Shown here piece after piece: positions 30,585 through 39,679 of a stretch of 64,000 nt of DNA. The stretch is taken from positions 1-64,000 of the IMG/VR virus record IMGVR_UViG_3300017917_001903; one strand, 5' to 3'. The translations under genes and the position numbers were made by a program. The notes beneath the pieces are model-generated. The model saw nothing but the letters and a program-made list of their open reading frames with translations. It searched no databases and was not told the origin of the DNA. This DNA comes from a virus. How positions within the stretch are numbered: the first letter of the stretch is position 1; the number at the start of each line of letters is the position of its first letter.

Positions 30585-31865
30585 ATGGTTTCTGTTTATT
30601 ATAGTAATAACTCCACAGGCAATGAAGTTTACGATCTTTGTGTTTACAAAGACCCATCAACGTTGCCGTTCAATCTGCCGTTATATAACGGCAGCGGAAG
30701 ATACATCTATCCTATTCTCCTGAGCAGTCAAATTTGTACTAAATGGAATTCACACGTAACCGGTGCTGTTCCAAATATTGTTGAAAAAGAATTTGGCAGC
30801 TACGACAATTTTTTTATTGCCATTCCTGAAAAAGTACTCAGTGATGTTCGTAGCAACATTTGTAAAATTGTATTTGATTATTCCAACGAGCTAGCTGATG
30901 TTCTGCATGGTGCAGTTGGCGAATATGCTGTTCCTATCATTCAGAATACAATGAAAAAGTATAATCTGCATAAGGATCATGTTTTATTCTGTACAGGAAA
31001 CTACAAGTCGACCTGCGAACACGAATCATTTCATGTATGCATATTAAATGTATGCTGGCAAACTATACCTGTTAATCACCAACTAGTTGAAGAACAAAAA
31101 AAATTAATTTCTATATCGCATCAACGTAATAAAAAAATATTATGCTTGATGAGACTTCCGCATTCTCATCGTTTATTATTTGGGCAACTTATTCACAAGC
31201 ATCAGTTGTTATCAGATAACATAGTATCGTTGATGAATCCTAATCAAACAGTTAATATCAATGAAAAACTTTTCCTACAAAAAACACCATTCAACAAAGA
31301 ATTTATAGATAGCTTGCCATGGATTGCCGACATAGATCATAGAAATTATAAATTTGATCATAATAATATCTGGCAGCAAACTATTAAAGAAGTTCCTTGG
31401 TTTATTAATCGACCTGAGGAACAGCAACTATACTTGCAAACATACATGAACTGTGTGATTGAAACTGTGGTAGAAAGTACTACTGCCAGTTTAAATAATG
31501 TAGAGCTTGACTTTAGCGAAAAAACCTTTAAGCCAATTTCAACGCTGCAACCTTTTATAGTTTACGGACAACCAGGTATACTTAAATACCTAAGGGAACG
31601 CGGATACAAAACATTTGATCGTTGGTGGGACGAAAGTTACGATAGTACCTATCACACAAGATCTCGACAGTATATGGTATTTGAAATCTTTAAAAAATTC
31701 TCCAGCGCAAGTCATACTGAGCTTGCCAGTTTGTTAAATGAAATGTTGCCTGTACTAGAACATAACTTTGAACTGTTTGCTGATACTGTTGAGAATTATC
31801 GTTATCTAGATCATTTTAATCAAACCCTTAATACAATGTTTGGCAATTATGTACACAGCAATTAA
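30585..31865 (+). CDS. Glycosyltransferase-like protein, paralogue A (426 aa)
   Basis: The C-terminal third holds FSEKTFKPISTLQPFIVYG and GYKTFDRWWDESYD, blocks repeated almost unchanged in the next gene and partly in the gene at 21055. This (T/S)EK..KP....PF...G pattern occurs in phage proteins thought to be sugar transferases. A palindrome (ATAAGTATATTATACTTAT) overlaps the start codon and could hide it in RNA. The activity is inferred. Confidence 0.6.
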   Translation: MVSVYYSNNSTGNEVYDLCVYKDPSTLPFNLPLYNGSGRYIYPILLSSQICTKWNSHVTGAVPNIVEKEFGSYDNFFIAIPEKVLSDVRSNICKIVFDYSNELADVLHGAVGEYAVPIIQNTMKKYNLHKDHVLFCTGNYKSTCEHESFHVCILNVCWQTIPVNHQLVEEQKKLISISHQRNKKILCLMRLPHSHRLLFGQLIHKHQLLSDNIVSLMNPNQTVNINEKLFLQKTPFNKEFIDSLPWIADIDHRNYKFDHNNIWQQTIKEVPWFINRPEEQQLYLQTYMNCVIETVVESTTASLNNVELDFSEKTFKPISTLQPFIVYGQPGILKYLRERGYKTFDRWWDESYDSTYHTRSRQYMVFEIFKKFSSASHTELASLLNEMLPVLEHNFELFADTVENYRYLDHFNQTLNTMFGNYVHSN

Positions 31866-33036
31866 GCACACGCCTGGTCCAGCATCCGACGATAATTTTC
31901 GTTATTTGTATGATAAAAATCATTCGCCCGTATGGAAGCACTTTAGCGAGTACACCGGTAAAGGCAAATATCTTTATATCTACTTCATGCATAACGATGT
32001 CATGAGTAGAAAGAATGTGAGGAACATTTCTGTTGGTAAAGAAAATTACTTTTTACAACTTGATGATAAAATTGTCAATGACATAAAACATAATGTATGT
32101 AAATTAATATTTGAATACACTACTGAAGCACACGACTTTTTTTACAACACTGGCATAGATCTATCTTTGCACTATATACAGAATACAATTAAGCATTATG
32201 GGTTTGAAAAAGACCACGTGATTGTTTGCACAGGCAATTTAAAGGCACAGACTGAGAACTGGCCTTTCCATGCAACTGTACTTAATAGATGGTACCATTG
32301 TGAAGTTGCGCCAATGGGAAATAATTATGTTGAAACACAAACCCGTTTAATCAAAGAAAAAACTATTAGAAAAAACAAGCTATTATGTCTTATGCGTAAG
32401 GCACACTATCATAGACTATGGGCGGCAGAAAAGATATTTCTCAAAGGGCTAAAAGATGACAACTTAGTTAGTATGTCAGTTAACTCAAAGTTTGCCTGGC
32501 TTAAACAAAAATTTGACAATAACTTTATTGATTCGTTGCCCTGGCACTGTGATATTCCTACTACACAGGTGATACTGGATTTATTTAAACAGCCTGTATT
32601 TAATGTTGCAGAGAATCTGCACTTAGACACATATATAAATTTCACAGTTGAAACTTGGCTCGGGCATTCAGCTGTTGGGGATTGGGAATTAAATTTAACT
32701 GAAAAGGTTATTAAACCTATAGCAGCAATGCAGCCGTTCATACTAGCGTCCCAGCCACGTGCCCTAGAGTTTCTACGCGACGAAGGCTATAAAACGTTTG
32801 ATCGCTGGTGGGATGAAAGCTACGATACTGAGCTAGATCACTTCAGACGACTAGAATTGTGCGTTAACATTTTTGAGAAATTATCTGGTTTATCCCATAC
32901 TGAACTGGCACAAATGATGCACGAAATGCTGCCCGTGCTAGAGCATAATCAACAACTACATGCCGCTAAGTTCAAAGAACAACATAATTTTAAACAATTC
33001 CTAAATTTAGTGGACTATTGTTTCTCCACAAACTAG
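31849..33036 (+). CDS. Glycosyltransferase-like protein, paralogue B (395 aa)
   Basis: Tandem copy of the previous gene: LTEKVIKPIAAMQPFILA and GYKTFDRWWDESYD are conserved, as are DHV(I/L)(F/V)CTGN and an LCLMR block. ATG at 31849 is preferred to an in-frame TTG at 31840; it overlaps the upstream end by 17 bases. Confidence 0.6.
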   Translation: MYTAIKHTPGPASDDNFRYLYDKNHSPVWKHFSEYTGKGKYLYIYFMHNDVMSRKNVRNISVGKENYFLQLDDKIVNDIKHNVCKLIFEYTTEAHDFFYNTGIDLSLHYIQNTIKHYGFEKDHVIVCTGNLKAQTENWPFHATVLNRWYHCEVAPMGNNYVETQTRLIKEKTIRKNKLLCLMRKAHYHRLWAAEKIFLKGLKDDNLVSMSVNSKFAWLKQKFDNNFIDSLPWHCDIPTTQVILDLFKQPVFNVAENLHLDTYINFTVETWLGHSAVGDWELNLTEKVIKPIAAMQPFILASQPRALEFLRDEGYKTFDRWWDESYDTELDHFRRLELCVNIFEKLSGLSHTELAQMMHEMLPVLEHNQQLHAAKFKEQHNFKQFLNLVDYCFSTN

Positions 33037-33043
33037 ATAAATA
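33036..33043 (+). promoter_or_regulatory. Late promoter GATAAATA
   Basis: Precedes the gene at 33068 by 25 bases, overlapping the stop of the upstream gene. Confidence 0.55.
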
Positions 33044-33067
33044 GTTTTACTAAAAAAGGTACATGTC

Positions 33068-33469
33068 ATGAGAATTAACGATATTACTATTGTTGAAAGT
33101 CCGCAAGTAGGCGACTACTTTGATATAGAGTTAAACGAATCAGAGATAGCATCAACATGGATTCATTCTGTTAACGGCAATAATATTGTAATACACGCAG
33201 ACAATGAATTGTTTGAAGCTCTTACACAAGAAGCTGAATATCAAGGTCGCGACGTTCCGCTAGGTAAGCCTATGCAGGGCGATGTTAAGAAGTTTAAAGT
33301 ATATGTAAAAAATCCCAAGGGTAACGTAGTTAAAGTTAACTTTGGTGATCCTAATATGCGTATCAAGAAATCAAACCCCGCACGTCGTAAGAGCTTCCGT
33401 GCTAGACACAACTGCGACAATCCGGGTCCACGTCATAAAGCACGTTACTGGTCTTGCCGCAAGTGGTAA
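33068..33469 (+). CDS. Conserved phage protein with Cys/His/Arg-rich C-terminus (133 aa)
   Basis: The C-terminal end (ARRKSFRARHNCDNPGPRHK, then ARYWSCRKW) is a block seen at the C-terminus of several structural-gene products in T4-like aquatic phages. The N-terminal half is beta-rich and acidic. It may be a virion-associated or assembly protein. Late promoter at 33036. Confidence 0.6.
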   Translation: MRINDITIVESPQVGDYFDIELNESEIASTWIHSVNGNNIVIHADNELFEALTQEAEYQGRDVPLGKPMQGDVKKFKVYVKNPKGNVVKVNFGDPNMRIKKSNPARRKSFRARHNCDNPGPRHKARYWSCRKW

Positions 33470-34087
33470 ATGCTCAAACGGGCCAATACCCCCACTAGGT
33501 CAGACCCTATATGTTATCGCAGTGTAGATAACATAATTGTTACCGATTTCTATTACTACGACAAAGACGGGTTTGAGCTAAATCAGGCAGAGCAAAAATA
33601 TTATGCCGCAATGGGGCATCCTATAGATTATCCATGCTTGAATCATGTGTGCTGGCAAGAGCCTTGGTACTATTTAGAACCAAATGATTTACTGTTATTA
33701 GATCACAGTTTGGTCTTACATAGATGTAGATACGAAGGTGATGCAGCCAAGCAACTGCATGACATATCCAGATCAATACCATACGCACACTTACTATTGC
33801 AAACAAAACCTAAGTGGGGATTAGACTTTGCATTAGATGCAGTGTATGGAGACCACGTTTACGAAGTATTGCACATTGAATACGATAGCAGGGATTATGA
33901 TCAATTCTGTAATCAAAAAATAATACTAGAATATACTTTTAATCATATGGATTGGAATGATGCTGCCAGCCAGATATGGCAACATAGAAATGAATGGCAA
34001 CACCTTAAAGGTTACGATCAGAATCATTGGAAGGCCAAATATCTGCTGGGTTGGGACTACGCCGAACTTCTAGAAAAAGCAGGATAG
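33470..34087 (+). CDS. Hypothetical protein (205 aa)
   Basis: The ATG directly follows the previous stop (TAA-ATG). Rich in Tyr, Trp and Asp (CWQEPWYYLEPNDLLLLDHS), no signal or membrane segment. I do not recognise a family. Its place next to the hydroxylase suggests a joint task. Confidence 0.55.
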   Translation: MLKRANTPTRSDPICYRSVDNIIVTDFYYYDKDGFELNQAEQKYYAAMGHPIDYPCLNHVCWQEPWYYLEPNDLLLLDHSLVLHRCRYEGDAAKQLHDISRSIPYAHLLLQTKPKWGLDFALDAVYGDHVYEVLHIEYDSRDYDQFCNQKIILEYTFNHMDWNDAASQIWQHRNEWQHLKGYDQNHWKAKYLLGWDYAELLEKAG

Positions 34088-34092
34088 CATCA

Positions 34093-34100
34093 ATTAAATA
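34093..34100 (+). promoter_or_regulatory. Late-type box ATTAAATA, leaderless geometry
   Basis: ATTAAATA, GTGCT, then ATG at 34106. Confidence 0.45.
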
Positions 34101-34105
34101 GTGCT

Positions 34106-34666
34106 ATGGAATATGTTAGATTAATTGACACCAATATTGATGCTGACCTTCTCAAGGTTGAAGTATTTCAACTACTTAATAAACATTCACTGCTGGATAA
34201 ACAACAGATAAGTTTAACATCAATTACCGGTGACGATGACTGGGAGGCAGGTGTAGGGAAAATTGTAAATTTACCCAAACCCGAAAGACTATACAGTACA
34301 GTTATGCAATCTCTCAAGGGCACCTATATAGAGGAATGCATCCAACGCTACTCTAATTATTACAGGTGGCGATTATTAAAACTTGAAAGTCGTCAAACAT
34401 ATAGCGTACACTACGACGGCGACGGCGTTAATCAAAACTTTAGATTACACATTCCGGTAGTAACTAATCCAGATAGTTTCTTATGTTTTTTTGATCAACG
34501 TCCGCAGTCTGGCCAATCGGTTACACTAAGGCATGAGCATCTAACTGCCGGAAACAGCTATCGTGTAAACACAACCAATTATCATACGGCTGTTAATTAT
34601 GGACATGAAACCAGATATCACATTGTAGGAGTACGCTATGAAAATAGCAATAACAGGACACACTAA
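34106..34666 (+). CDS. 2OG-Fe(II) hydroxylase, aspartyl/asparaginyl beta-hydroxylase-like
   Basis: 186 residues. VHYDGDG gives His102 and Asp104, NYHTAVNYG gives His160, and ETRYHIVG gives Arg170, the 2-oxoglutarate-binding Arg; RLHIPVVTN (about 113-121) is the usual strand between them. Members hydroxylate protein side chains or small molecules. Four 2OG-type genes or candidates occur in aquatic phages of this kind, two more here at 57897 and 58388. Overlaps the next gene by 29 bases. Confidence 0.8.
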   Translation: MEYVRLIDTNIDADLLKVEVFQLLNKHSLLDKQQISLTSITGDDDWEAGVGKIVNLPKPERLYSTVMQSLKGTYIEECIQRYSNYYRWRLLKLESRQTYSVHYDGDGVNQNFRLHIPVVTNPDSFLCFFDQRPQSGQSVTLRHEHLTAGNSYRVNTTNYHTAVNYGHETRYHIVGVRYENSNNRTH

Positions 34667-35174
34667 AGGTATTGGTAAAGCAATTGCTGACTTATATTAT
34701 ACCGACGAAGTTGTAGGCTTTAGTCGTAGCAACGGATACGACATTGTTCATCCTGGTAATGTAGCACGAATAATTGCTGAAAGTGCCGAATGTGATATAT
34801 TTGTTAATAATGCTTATCACGACTTTGTTCAATGTGATTTGCTAGATGGGATATACGATTTATGGAAAAATGACCCAACTAAAACTATTGTTAACATCAT
34901 TAGCAGAGCACGTTATGGATTAGGCAAAGCAAAGTTCTATGGCCAGACTAAAATGGAATTATACAGCAAAGCTAAAACTATGATGTTTAGTGACAAACGC
35001 TGTCGTATTATTAACATTAATCCGGGTTATGTAAAAACAGATATGGTAGCACATGTACCTGACACTGTTAAGATGCTAACACCAGAACAGTTAGCAACTA
35101 TGATCAAATGGTGCTTAGACCAACCCCAAGGTGTTGAGGTTGGTGAACTAAGTGTTTGGTGTACTACTCTTTAG
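34638..35174 (+). CDS. Short-chain dehydrogenase/reductase (SDR), compact
   Basis: 178 residues. TGHTKGIG (6-13) is the NAD(P)-binding TGxxxGIG motif, NNAY (57-60) the NNAG-type motif, Ser89 and Y101-x3-K105 the catalytic set, and NPGYVKTDM (about 128-136) the PG motif. It is shorter than usual (about 250), as the segment around the second helix is reduced. Substrate unknown; a sugar or lipid step is plausible. Confidence 0.85.
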   Translation: MKIAITGHTKGIGKAIADLYYTDEVVGFSRSNGYDIVHPGNVARIIAESAECDIFVNNAYHDFVQCDLLDGIYDLWKNDPTKTIVNIISRARYGLGKAKFYGQTKMELYSKAKTMMFSDKRCRIININPGYVKTDMVAHVPDTVKMLTPEQLATMIKWCLDQPQGVEVGELSVWCTTL

Positions 35175-35553
35175 CACAACTGCACTTGGCTTCGTAGTCG
35201 CTGATTGCTGCTTTAATAGCATCCTCAGCTAGTATTGAGCAATGTATCTTTACCGGGGGGAGTGCTAGTTCTTCTGCAATTTGGGTATTTTTGATTGTCT
35301 TAGCATCATCTAGTGTACGTCCTTTAACCCATTCTGTAACAAGACTTGAGCTTGCAATCGCTGATCCACAACCATACGTTTTAAATTTTGCATCAGTAAT
35401 AATACCATCTTCAACTTTAATTTGAAGCTTCATAACGTCGCCGCATGCTGGTGCACCAACCATACCTGTTCCCACTGACGGATCGCCCTTTTCAAAACTA
35501 CCAACATTTCGGGGATTTTCGTAGTGGTCAATGACTTGATTTGAATAAGCCAT
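35164..35553 (-). CDS. iscU: Fe-S cluster scaffold protein IscU
   Basis: 129 residues matching full-length IscU. Cys37, Asp39, Cys62 and Cys105 form the cluster site (PACGD, YGCGSAIASS, KIHCS), and LPPVK (98-102) is the HscA-binding motif. IscU assembles Fe-S clusters and hands them on. A phage copy may supply host or phage Fe-S enzymes. ATG at 35553 follows AAGGATGG; a late box on this strand is at 35580-35587. Its end overlaps the convergent SDR gene. Confidence 0.93.
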   Translation of the reverse strand: MAYSNQVIDHYENPRNVGSFEKGDPSVGTGMVGAPACGDVMKLQIKVEDGIITDAKFKTYGCGSAIASSSLVTEWVKGRTLDDAKTIKNTQIAEELALPPVKIHCSILAEDAIKAAISDYEAKCSCAKE

Positions 35554-35579
35554 AACCATCCTTTCTAAAGTGATACAAA

Positions 35580-35600
35580 TATTTATCACAGTGATAAATA
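35580..35600. promoter_or_regulatory. Divergent late promoters as one palindrome
   Basis: TATTTATC (35580-35587, minus) and GATAAATA (35593-35600, plus) are perfect mirror images five bases apart. The minus one serves iscU with a leader; the plus one is five bases from the ATG at 35606 (leaderless). Confidence 0.65.
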
Positions 35601-35605
35601 CTAAT

Positions 35606-37279
35606 ATGAACAAAGTCGTTATATACCCGGGTAGATTTCAGCCTATGCTGAGTCACCATGCTGAAGTATTCAAACAACTACATGCACAATTCCCCGATGC
35701 AGAAGTGTACATAGGCACTAGCGATAAAGTAGAAGCACCAAAGAGCCCTTTTAACTTTAAGGAAAAGCAAGCAATTGCAACAGCACACGGTATTCCTGCT
35801 AACCGCGTTTTGTCAGTAACACGCCCATACCATCAAGAAGATTATGCAAAGTATTTTGATCCTAATAGCACTATAATTATTTTCGCAGTTGGCGAAAAAG
35901 ATCTAGATCGTTTTCCGTTTAACAATGTAGACCCAAACACAGGCCTAGATATGACGGTGCGCGGCGAAGCTAGACCAAAGTACTATCAGAAGATAAATAC
36001 ACTAAAGGCAGATCCTCGTCCTATGAGTGAGCGCGGTTATATTACACTAGCGCCAACAATTATGACAGGGAATGAAGTTGCTAGTGCAAGTGCTTTTAGA
36101 GATGCTCTAAAGTCTGCTCCCGATAAAGAAGCAGCCAAAGCGGTTTTCCAAAAGCAGTTTGGACAGTATGACGACAAGATTTTTAACCTAATTTATAGCA
36201 AGGTAACAGGTGCAAATATGAGCGAACAAATTAATATTCTAAGAAAGCTAGCAGGTCTTCCAGTTGCAGAAGCAGCACCTGTTGAATTTGGTGCAAATGC
36301 AGATGCTAAGTCCGCAAAGTTTTTACCACCAAGCCCATCCAGTGCTAAGATGAGCATTGCTAACCGTTTCCCCAAAGGTGCAGACGTTAACGATCCTGCT
36401 ACCAAGCAAGAGCAGTTCATCCAGGCATTGCTACGCTCACCTGAAGCACTAATTTCAGAATTCAGCGAGCGCCTAGATCCTAAAGATGACAACAGCCTAG
36501 CAGTTGGCCAAAAGCTAAGTGATATTGTTCAGCTTATGAACCAAAAGGACATTGGTGTTTCAGGCCTACCAAAAGACCTAAAGCAGTTTGTACTAGACCT
36601 AACAGTTAATGCTGTCAAGAACATGGATCTAAGTGCCGGCGATACAAGCCCAGCATACAGCGACATGGACGACGAAGATGAGTTTAACAAAGAAAGTGTT
36701 GACCTATCAAACATCCGCGGCGAATATGGTATTGAAGAATCAAAGCCAGACTTCTTAGACCTAGATGATGATGGCAATGAAGAAGAATCAATGAAAGACG
36801 CGGCAGCTGATGCTGAAGAAGATGATGTAAAGGAAGGATTCAGCAGTGAAGCTGATCAAGTCTTAGCACAGTGCGGTTCAGGTGAACTAGATTGCTACGA
36901 TGTGATGACAAGACCACAAGGCCCTGCACAAGAAGAAGCAGCCAAAGTTATCCAAGATATGTATGACGAAGTATCAATTGATCATCACTTACACCCAGAC
37001 GACGACTTTGAGCAGATCCTAGATATTGTTGCAGACCAACTAGCGGATCAATATGGTGACAGCGACGAAGATACTCTTGAAGCTAAGAATCCGTATGCAG
37101 TTGGCATGGCATCTGCTATGAAGTCAACTGGGGACGAGCCACCACTCAAGAAGTCAACAATTAAGAAGGCACATAAGATTGCCAAAGCTGTTGCCAAGAA
37201 TGAAGCAGTTGACGAAACAGTAAACAATGCAATGAGTGCTGCTATGGCAGAACTACGCAAACTAGCAGGTTTAAGATAA
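35606..37279 (+). CDS. Nucleotidyltransferase-like protein with long acidic C-terminus (557 aa)
   Basis: MNKVVIYPGRFQPMLSHHAEV resembles the GRFQP-x-HxGH start of NMN/cytidylyl-transferases, but the second motif reads SHHAE, so activity is uncertain; DKVEAPKSPFNFKEKQ (about 43-58) fits the family. From about 200 a different, acidic region with LRKLAG repeats (about 206 and at the C-terminus, AELRKLAGLR) looks like a virion or scaffold protein. The start follows the plus late promoter by five bases. The next gene overlaps the stop (TAATG). Confidence 0.65.
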   Translation: MNKVVIYPGRFQPMLSHHAEVFKQLHAQFPDAEVYIGTSDKVEAPKSPFNFKEKQAIATAHGIPANRVLSVTRPYHQEDYAKYFDPNSTIIIFAVGEKDLDRFPFNNVDPNTGLDMTVRGEARPKYYQKINTLKADPRPMSERGYITLAPTIMTGNEVASASAFRDALKSAPDKEAAKAVFQKQFGQYDDKIFNLIYSKVTGANMSEQINILRKLAGLPVAEAAPVEFGANADAKSAKFLPPSPSSAKMSIANRFPKGADVNDPATKQEQFIQALLRSPEALISEFSERLDPKDDNSLAVGQKLSDIVQLMNQKDIGVSGLPKDLKQFVLDLTVNAVKNMDLSAGDTSPAYSDMDDEDEFNKESVDLSNIRGEYGIEESKPDFLDLDDDGNEEESMKDAAADAEEDDVKEGFSSEADQVLAQCGSGELDCYDVMTRPQGPAQEEAAKVIQDMYDEVSIDHHLHPDDDFEQILDIVADQLADQYGDSDEDTLEAKNPYAVGMASAMKSTGDEPPLKKSTIKKAHKIAKAVAKNEAVDETVNNAMSAAMAELRKLAGLR

Positions 37280-37644
37280 TGAACGAGATTGAACGCTTAC
37301 AACATCTAGCTGGCATTATGCCAAGAACTATTGCCCTAGAAGCAGAAGAACCAAACACTGGCGATCAAGTTGTAAAAACTGTAGTTGGTCACGAAGACGA
37401 TGAACCTGGTATGATTCGTCAAGAGCTATTTAAGATTGGCAAGTATGCAGTTGAGCTTTACAAGATGCTAGGTACTGTGCCAGATGGAGACTTGCCACAA
37501 TGGTGGACTGCTAAGATTGTTAAGGCTGGTGAGTTCATGGATTCAGCTAAACACTATCTAGAAGCAGAACTCGAAGCACCTGATGCAGAAGTAAGTGTTA
37601 CTCCTGATGTAGAGGACAACACCGATCCTAGCGGTGTTAGTTAA
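37279..37644 (+). CDS. Small acidic virion-type protein (121 aa)
   Basis: N-terminus NEIERLQHLAGIM echoes the LRKLAG motif of the previous protein. Helical core (LFKIGKYAVELYKMLG) then an acidic Val/Thr tail. Translationally coupled to the gene upstream. Its end overlaps the convergent GH6-like gene by eight bases. Confidence 0.6.
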   Translation: MNEIERLQHLAGIMPRTIALEAEEPNTGDQVVKTVVGHEDDEPGMIRQELFKIGKYAVELYKMLGTVPDGDLPQWWTAKIVKAGEFMDSAKHYLEAELEAPDAEVSVTPDVEDNTDPSGVS

Positions 37645-38488
37645 GCCAACTAGTATTAAGAACTAATTGTTCAGCATAAACGGGCCAGAAGCGACCAGCT
37701 CTAGGCCCGTTATTTTTTCTCCCATCGCTTTCACCTGGGATTTTAATCCACAAGTAAGCATCGCATAGTGTATGCCCGGTATTAGTTGTTGGTGCTTGCC
37801 CAATAGCACGACCTGGTGGATTGCACCATTCATTACCATATGGGCCATTTCCATTGCGACTAGTATCTACTACATAGTGTTTGCAGTTAGCATATTCGCT
37901 TACACGCTCTGCCCACTTAACAGACTCTGCTGTGGTGCGGAAGTTACTTACATTAACGCTAAAGCCTCGCACCATAGGATTGCTGACTGTGTTCAACAGT
38001 TTACCTGCTGTTTCAGGATCAAGCCAATTGCTGTGGCCTATGTCTACATATACCAGTGCATTGGTACGCTCTGTGAGAATTAGCAATGCTTGACGCATCA
38101 GGTCGTAACGCCACAGTGCTTCAGCAGGATCCATCTCTGTACTGTGAGGTAACGCATCTGGTTCAAAGATAACAATGGGTGCAAGTTCTCCTACACCTAG
38201 TGCAAAACTTTCAATGAACTCTAAGTAACTGGCAGCACTGCCTGCGCCGCCTTTGCTATACTGCCCCATGTCTCGGTTAGGGAGGTTGTACAGCACAAAC
38301 ACAGGAAGGCTTGGCAATGTTCTGCGGAACAATCTTGCCAAGCTCTTTTCTAAATGTTTAACAGGTTTGCCGTTCCTTTGACCGTACCAGAATGCAACCG
38401 GATGCTTAAATATCTTTCTTACTAAAGGATACTTTTTGGCATGGTCTCGCACACGGTCAAAGTTGTTAACATAAAACGGATAGTCCAT
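37637..38488 (-). CDS. Glycoside hydrolase family 6-like protein (cellulase/cellobiohydrolase fold)
   Basis: 283 residues. VLYNLPNRDMGQYSKGGAGS (about 65-84), IVIFEPDALPH (105-115, Asp111 as the likely acid), YVDIGHSNWL (about 148-157), RGFSVNVSNF (about 175-184), HYVVDTSRNGNGP (about 207-219) and KIPGESDG (about 255-262) follow the GH6 order, including the second Asp. GH6 cuts beta-1,4-glucan. There is no signal peptide, so it may trim an intracellular or virion-bound glucan, or act after lysis. GH6 is very unusual in phages. Confidence 0.85.
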   Translation of the reverse strand: MDYPFYVNNFDRVRDHAKKYPLVRKIFKHPVAFWYGQRNGKPVKHLEKSLARLFRRTLPSLPVFVLYNLPNRDMGQYSKGGAGSAASYLEFIESFALGVGELAPIVIFEPDALPHSTEMDPAEALWRYDLMRQALLILTERTNALVYVDIGHSNWLDPETAGKLLNTVSNPMVRGFSVNVSNFRTTAESVKWAERVSEYANCKHYVVDTSRNGNGPYGNEWCNPPGRAIGQAPTTNTGHTLCDAYLWIKIPGESDGRKNNGPRAGRFWPVYAEQLVLNTSWLN

Positions 38489-38494
38489 TGCATA

Positions 38495-39085
38495 TTACTT
38501 TATGCGGCGCTCAATCTTTTTGAATCGCTTATCGCGCTTTTCCTTTGCACGACGAAGTTTGAAATCACTGACAATGTCAATAAAGTTTACACCTTGTAGG
38601 TGATCGTACTCGTGAAGGAAACAACGTGCATCAATCCCGTCCAACCACATTTCAACTTGAGTTTCACCGTCGTTTTTATAAAAACGAACTTTGATTTTTG
38701 CAGGACGTTTGATATGAATGTAGAGAAGTGGCCAAGTTAAACAGCCCTCCTCAATGTCTACTTCACCTTCAGTTTCTACAATCTCAGGCTTGTACACGCC
38801 AATGTCGCCCAAGAAGCTATGGCGCATAACAAACATATTGTAACTACTGCCCACTTGAGGTGCAGCCAAGCCTACACCTAGGTTAGCATGCATGAGCTTA
38901 ATCATTTCCTGTTCGCGATCAGCCCAATCAATGTCTCCCGAAAAAGGATCCACAGATGCACTCTTATGGAGGGCAGGATGATTTGGTTCTACCAAAGAAC
39001 ATTGCCAGTCCTCTACAAGGAAATCTCCTAGTGAGATATCTGAGCTACTAGCGTACTTATCGTAAGGGTTGTATTGTTTAATCAT
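38495..39085 (-). CDS. def: Peptide deformylase
   Basis: 196 residues. Motif I GVGLAAPQVG (about 71-80), motif II EEGCLTWP (about 112-119; the usual EGCLS has Thr) and motif III HEYDHLQG (about 158-165) supply the Cys and two His metal ligands and the catalytic Glu. It removes the formyl group from new proteins. Phages carry it to keep protein maturation going; here an initiator tRNA is also encoded. The ATTAAATA box five bases from the ATG predicts a leaderless late mRNA. Confidence 0.95.
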   Translation of the reverse strand: MIKQYNPYDKYASSSDISLGDFLVEDWQCSLVEPNHPALHKSASVDPFSGDIDWADREQEMIKLMHANLGVGLAAPQVGSSYNMFVMRHSFLGDIGVYKPEIVETEGEVDIEEGCLTWPLLYIHIKRPAKIKVRFYKNDGETQVEMWLDGIDARCFLHEYDHLQGVNFIDIVSDFKLRRAKEKRDKRFKKIERRIK

Positions 39086-39090
39086 ACGTA

Positions 39091-39098
39091 TATTTAAT
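39091..39098 (-). promoter_or_regulatory. Late-type box ATTAAATA, leaderless geometry
   Basis: ATTAAATA, TACGT, ATG at 39085. Confidence 0.5.
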
Positions 39099-39129
39099 GC
39101 TGTTGAAATCTAGAGCAATAAAATACTGA

Positions 39130-39480
39130 CTATACAATAACAGTTTTTTGTTTGCCCATGCCTTCACCAAATAGCTTAACGCCACGCTTACGGATCATAT
39201 CTGCACACATTTGTGGACTAGCTTCCCACATGTCGCGCCAATCCTGCTCAGTGATACCCGGGTCGCAGTCTACAGCATATACTTCGTAGAACCGTTGAGC
39301 ATTGAACCGAGCTCGCATGAGTATAGCATTGAGCGTACTGTTGAGTGGATTAGGCTTGGTACTCTTACCTTGTAGTACTTCAAACGCACATGTAGTTTCC
39401 CAATCCTCGTATTGTGTGATTGGGATAATGGCTTCAACGCCTGTGCAGTCCCAACTCATTAAGAAAGCATTAACAGTCAC
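39130..39480 (-). CDS. Hypothetical protein (116 aa)
   Basis: Mixed alpha/beta protein beginning TVNAFLMSWDCTGVEAIIP. Similar starts (MS.D..G.E.I) occur in small phage proteins of unknown role. Overlaps the next upstream gene by 11 bases. Confidence 0.6.
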   Translation of the reverse strand: MTVNAFLMSWDCTGVEAIIPITQYEDWETTCAFEVLQGKSTKPNPLNSTLNAILMRARFNAQRFYEVYAVDCDPGITEQDWRDMWEASPQMCADMIRKRGVKLFGEGMGKQKTVIV

Positions 39481-39679
39481 GATTTTTCCAAGTCATTGTA
39501 AAGAATGCCGCATCAGCACTAGAATCAAATTTATATACTGCTAGTTCATCAGCACTAGGACTAAATTCGTGTATGTCGCAAATAGTTACACCTTGATAGC
39601 TAGAGCAACAGTCCCGAGCCCAACGATCGGCAGCACCAAAATTTTTGCATTCGCCATCGTCTAAATATACTTCAATCAT
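39470..39679 (-). CDS. Hypothetical protein (69 aa)
   Basis: Five Cys including a CC pair (RDCCSSYQ) suggest metal or redox properties. It ends FFTMTWKNRDC. Overlaps both neighbours (four bases with the upstream stop). No family recognised. Confidence 0.55.
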   Translation of the reverse strand: MIEVYLDDGECKNFGAADRWARDCCSSYQGVTICDIHEFSPSADELAVYKFDSSADAAFFTMTWKNRDC

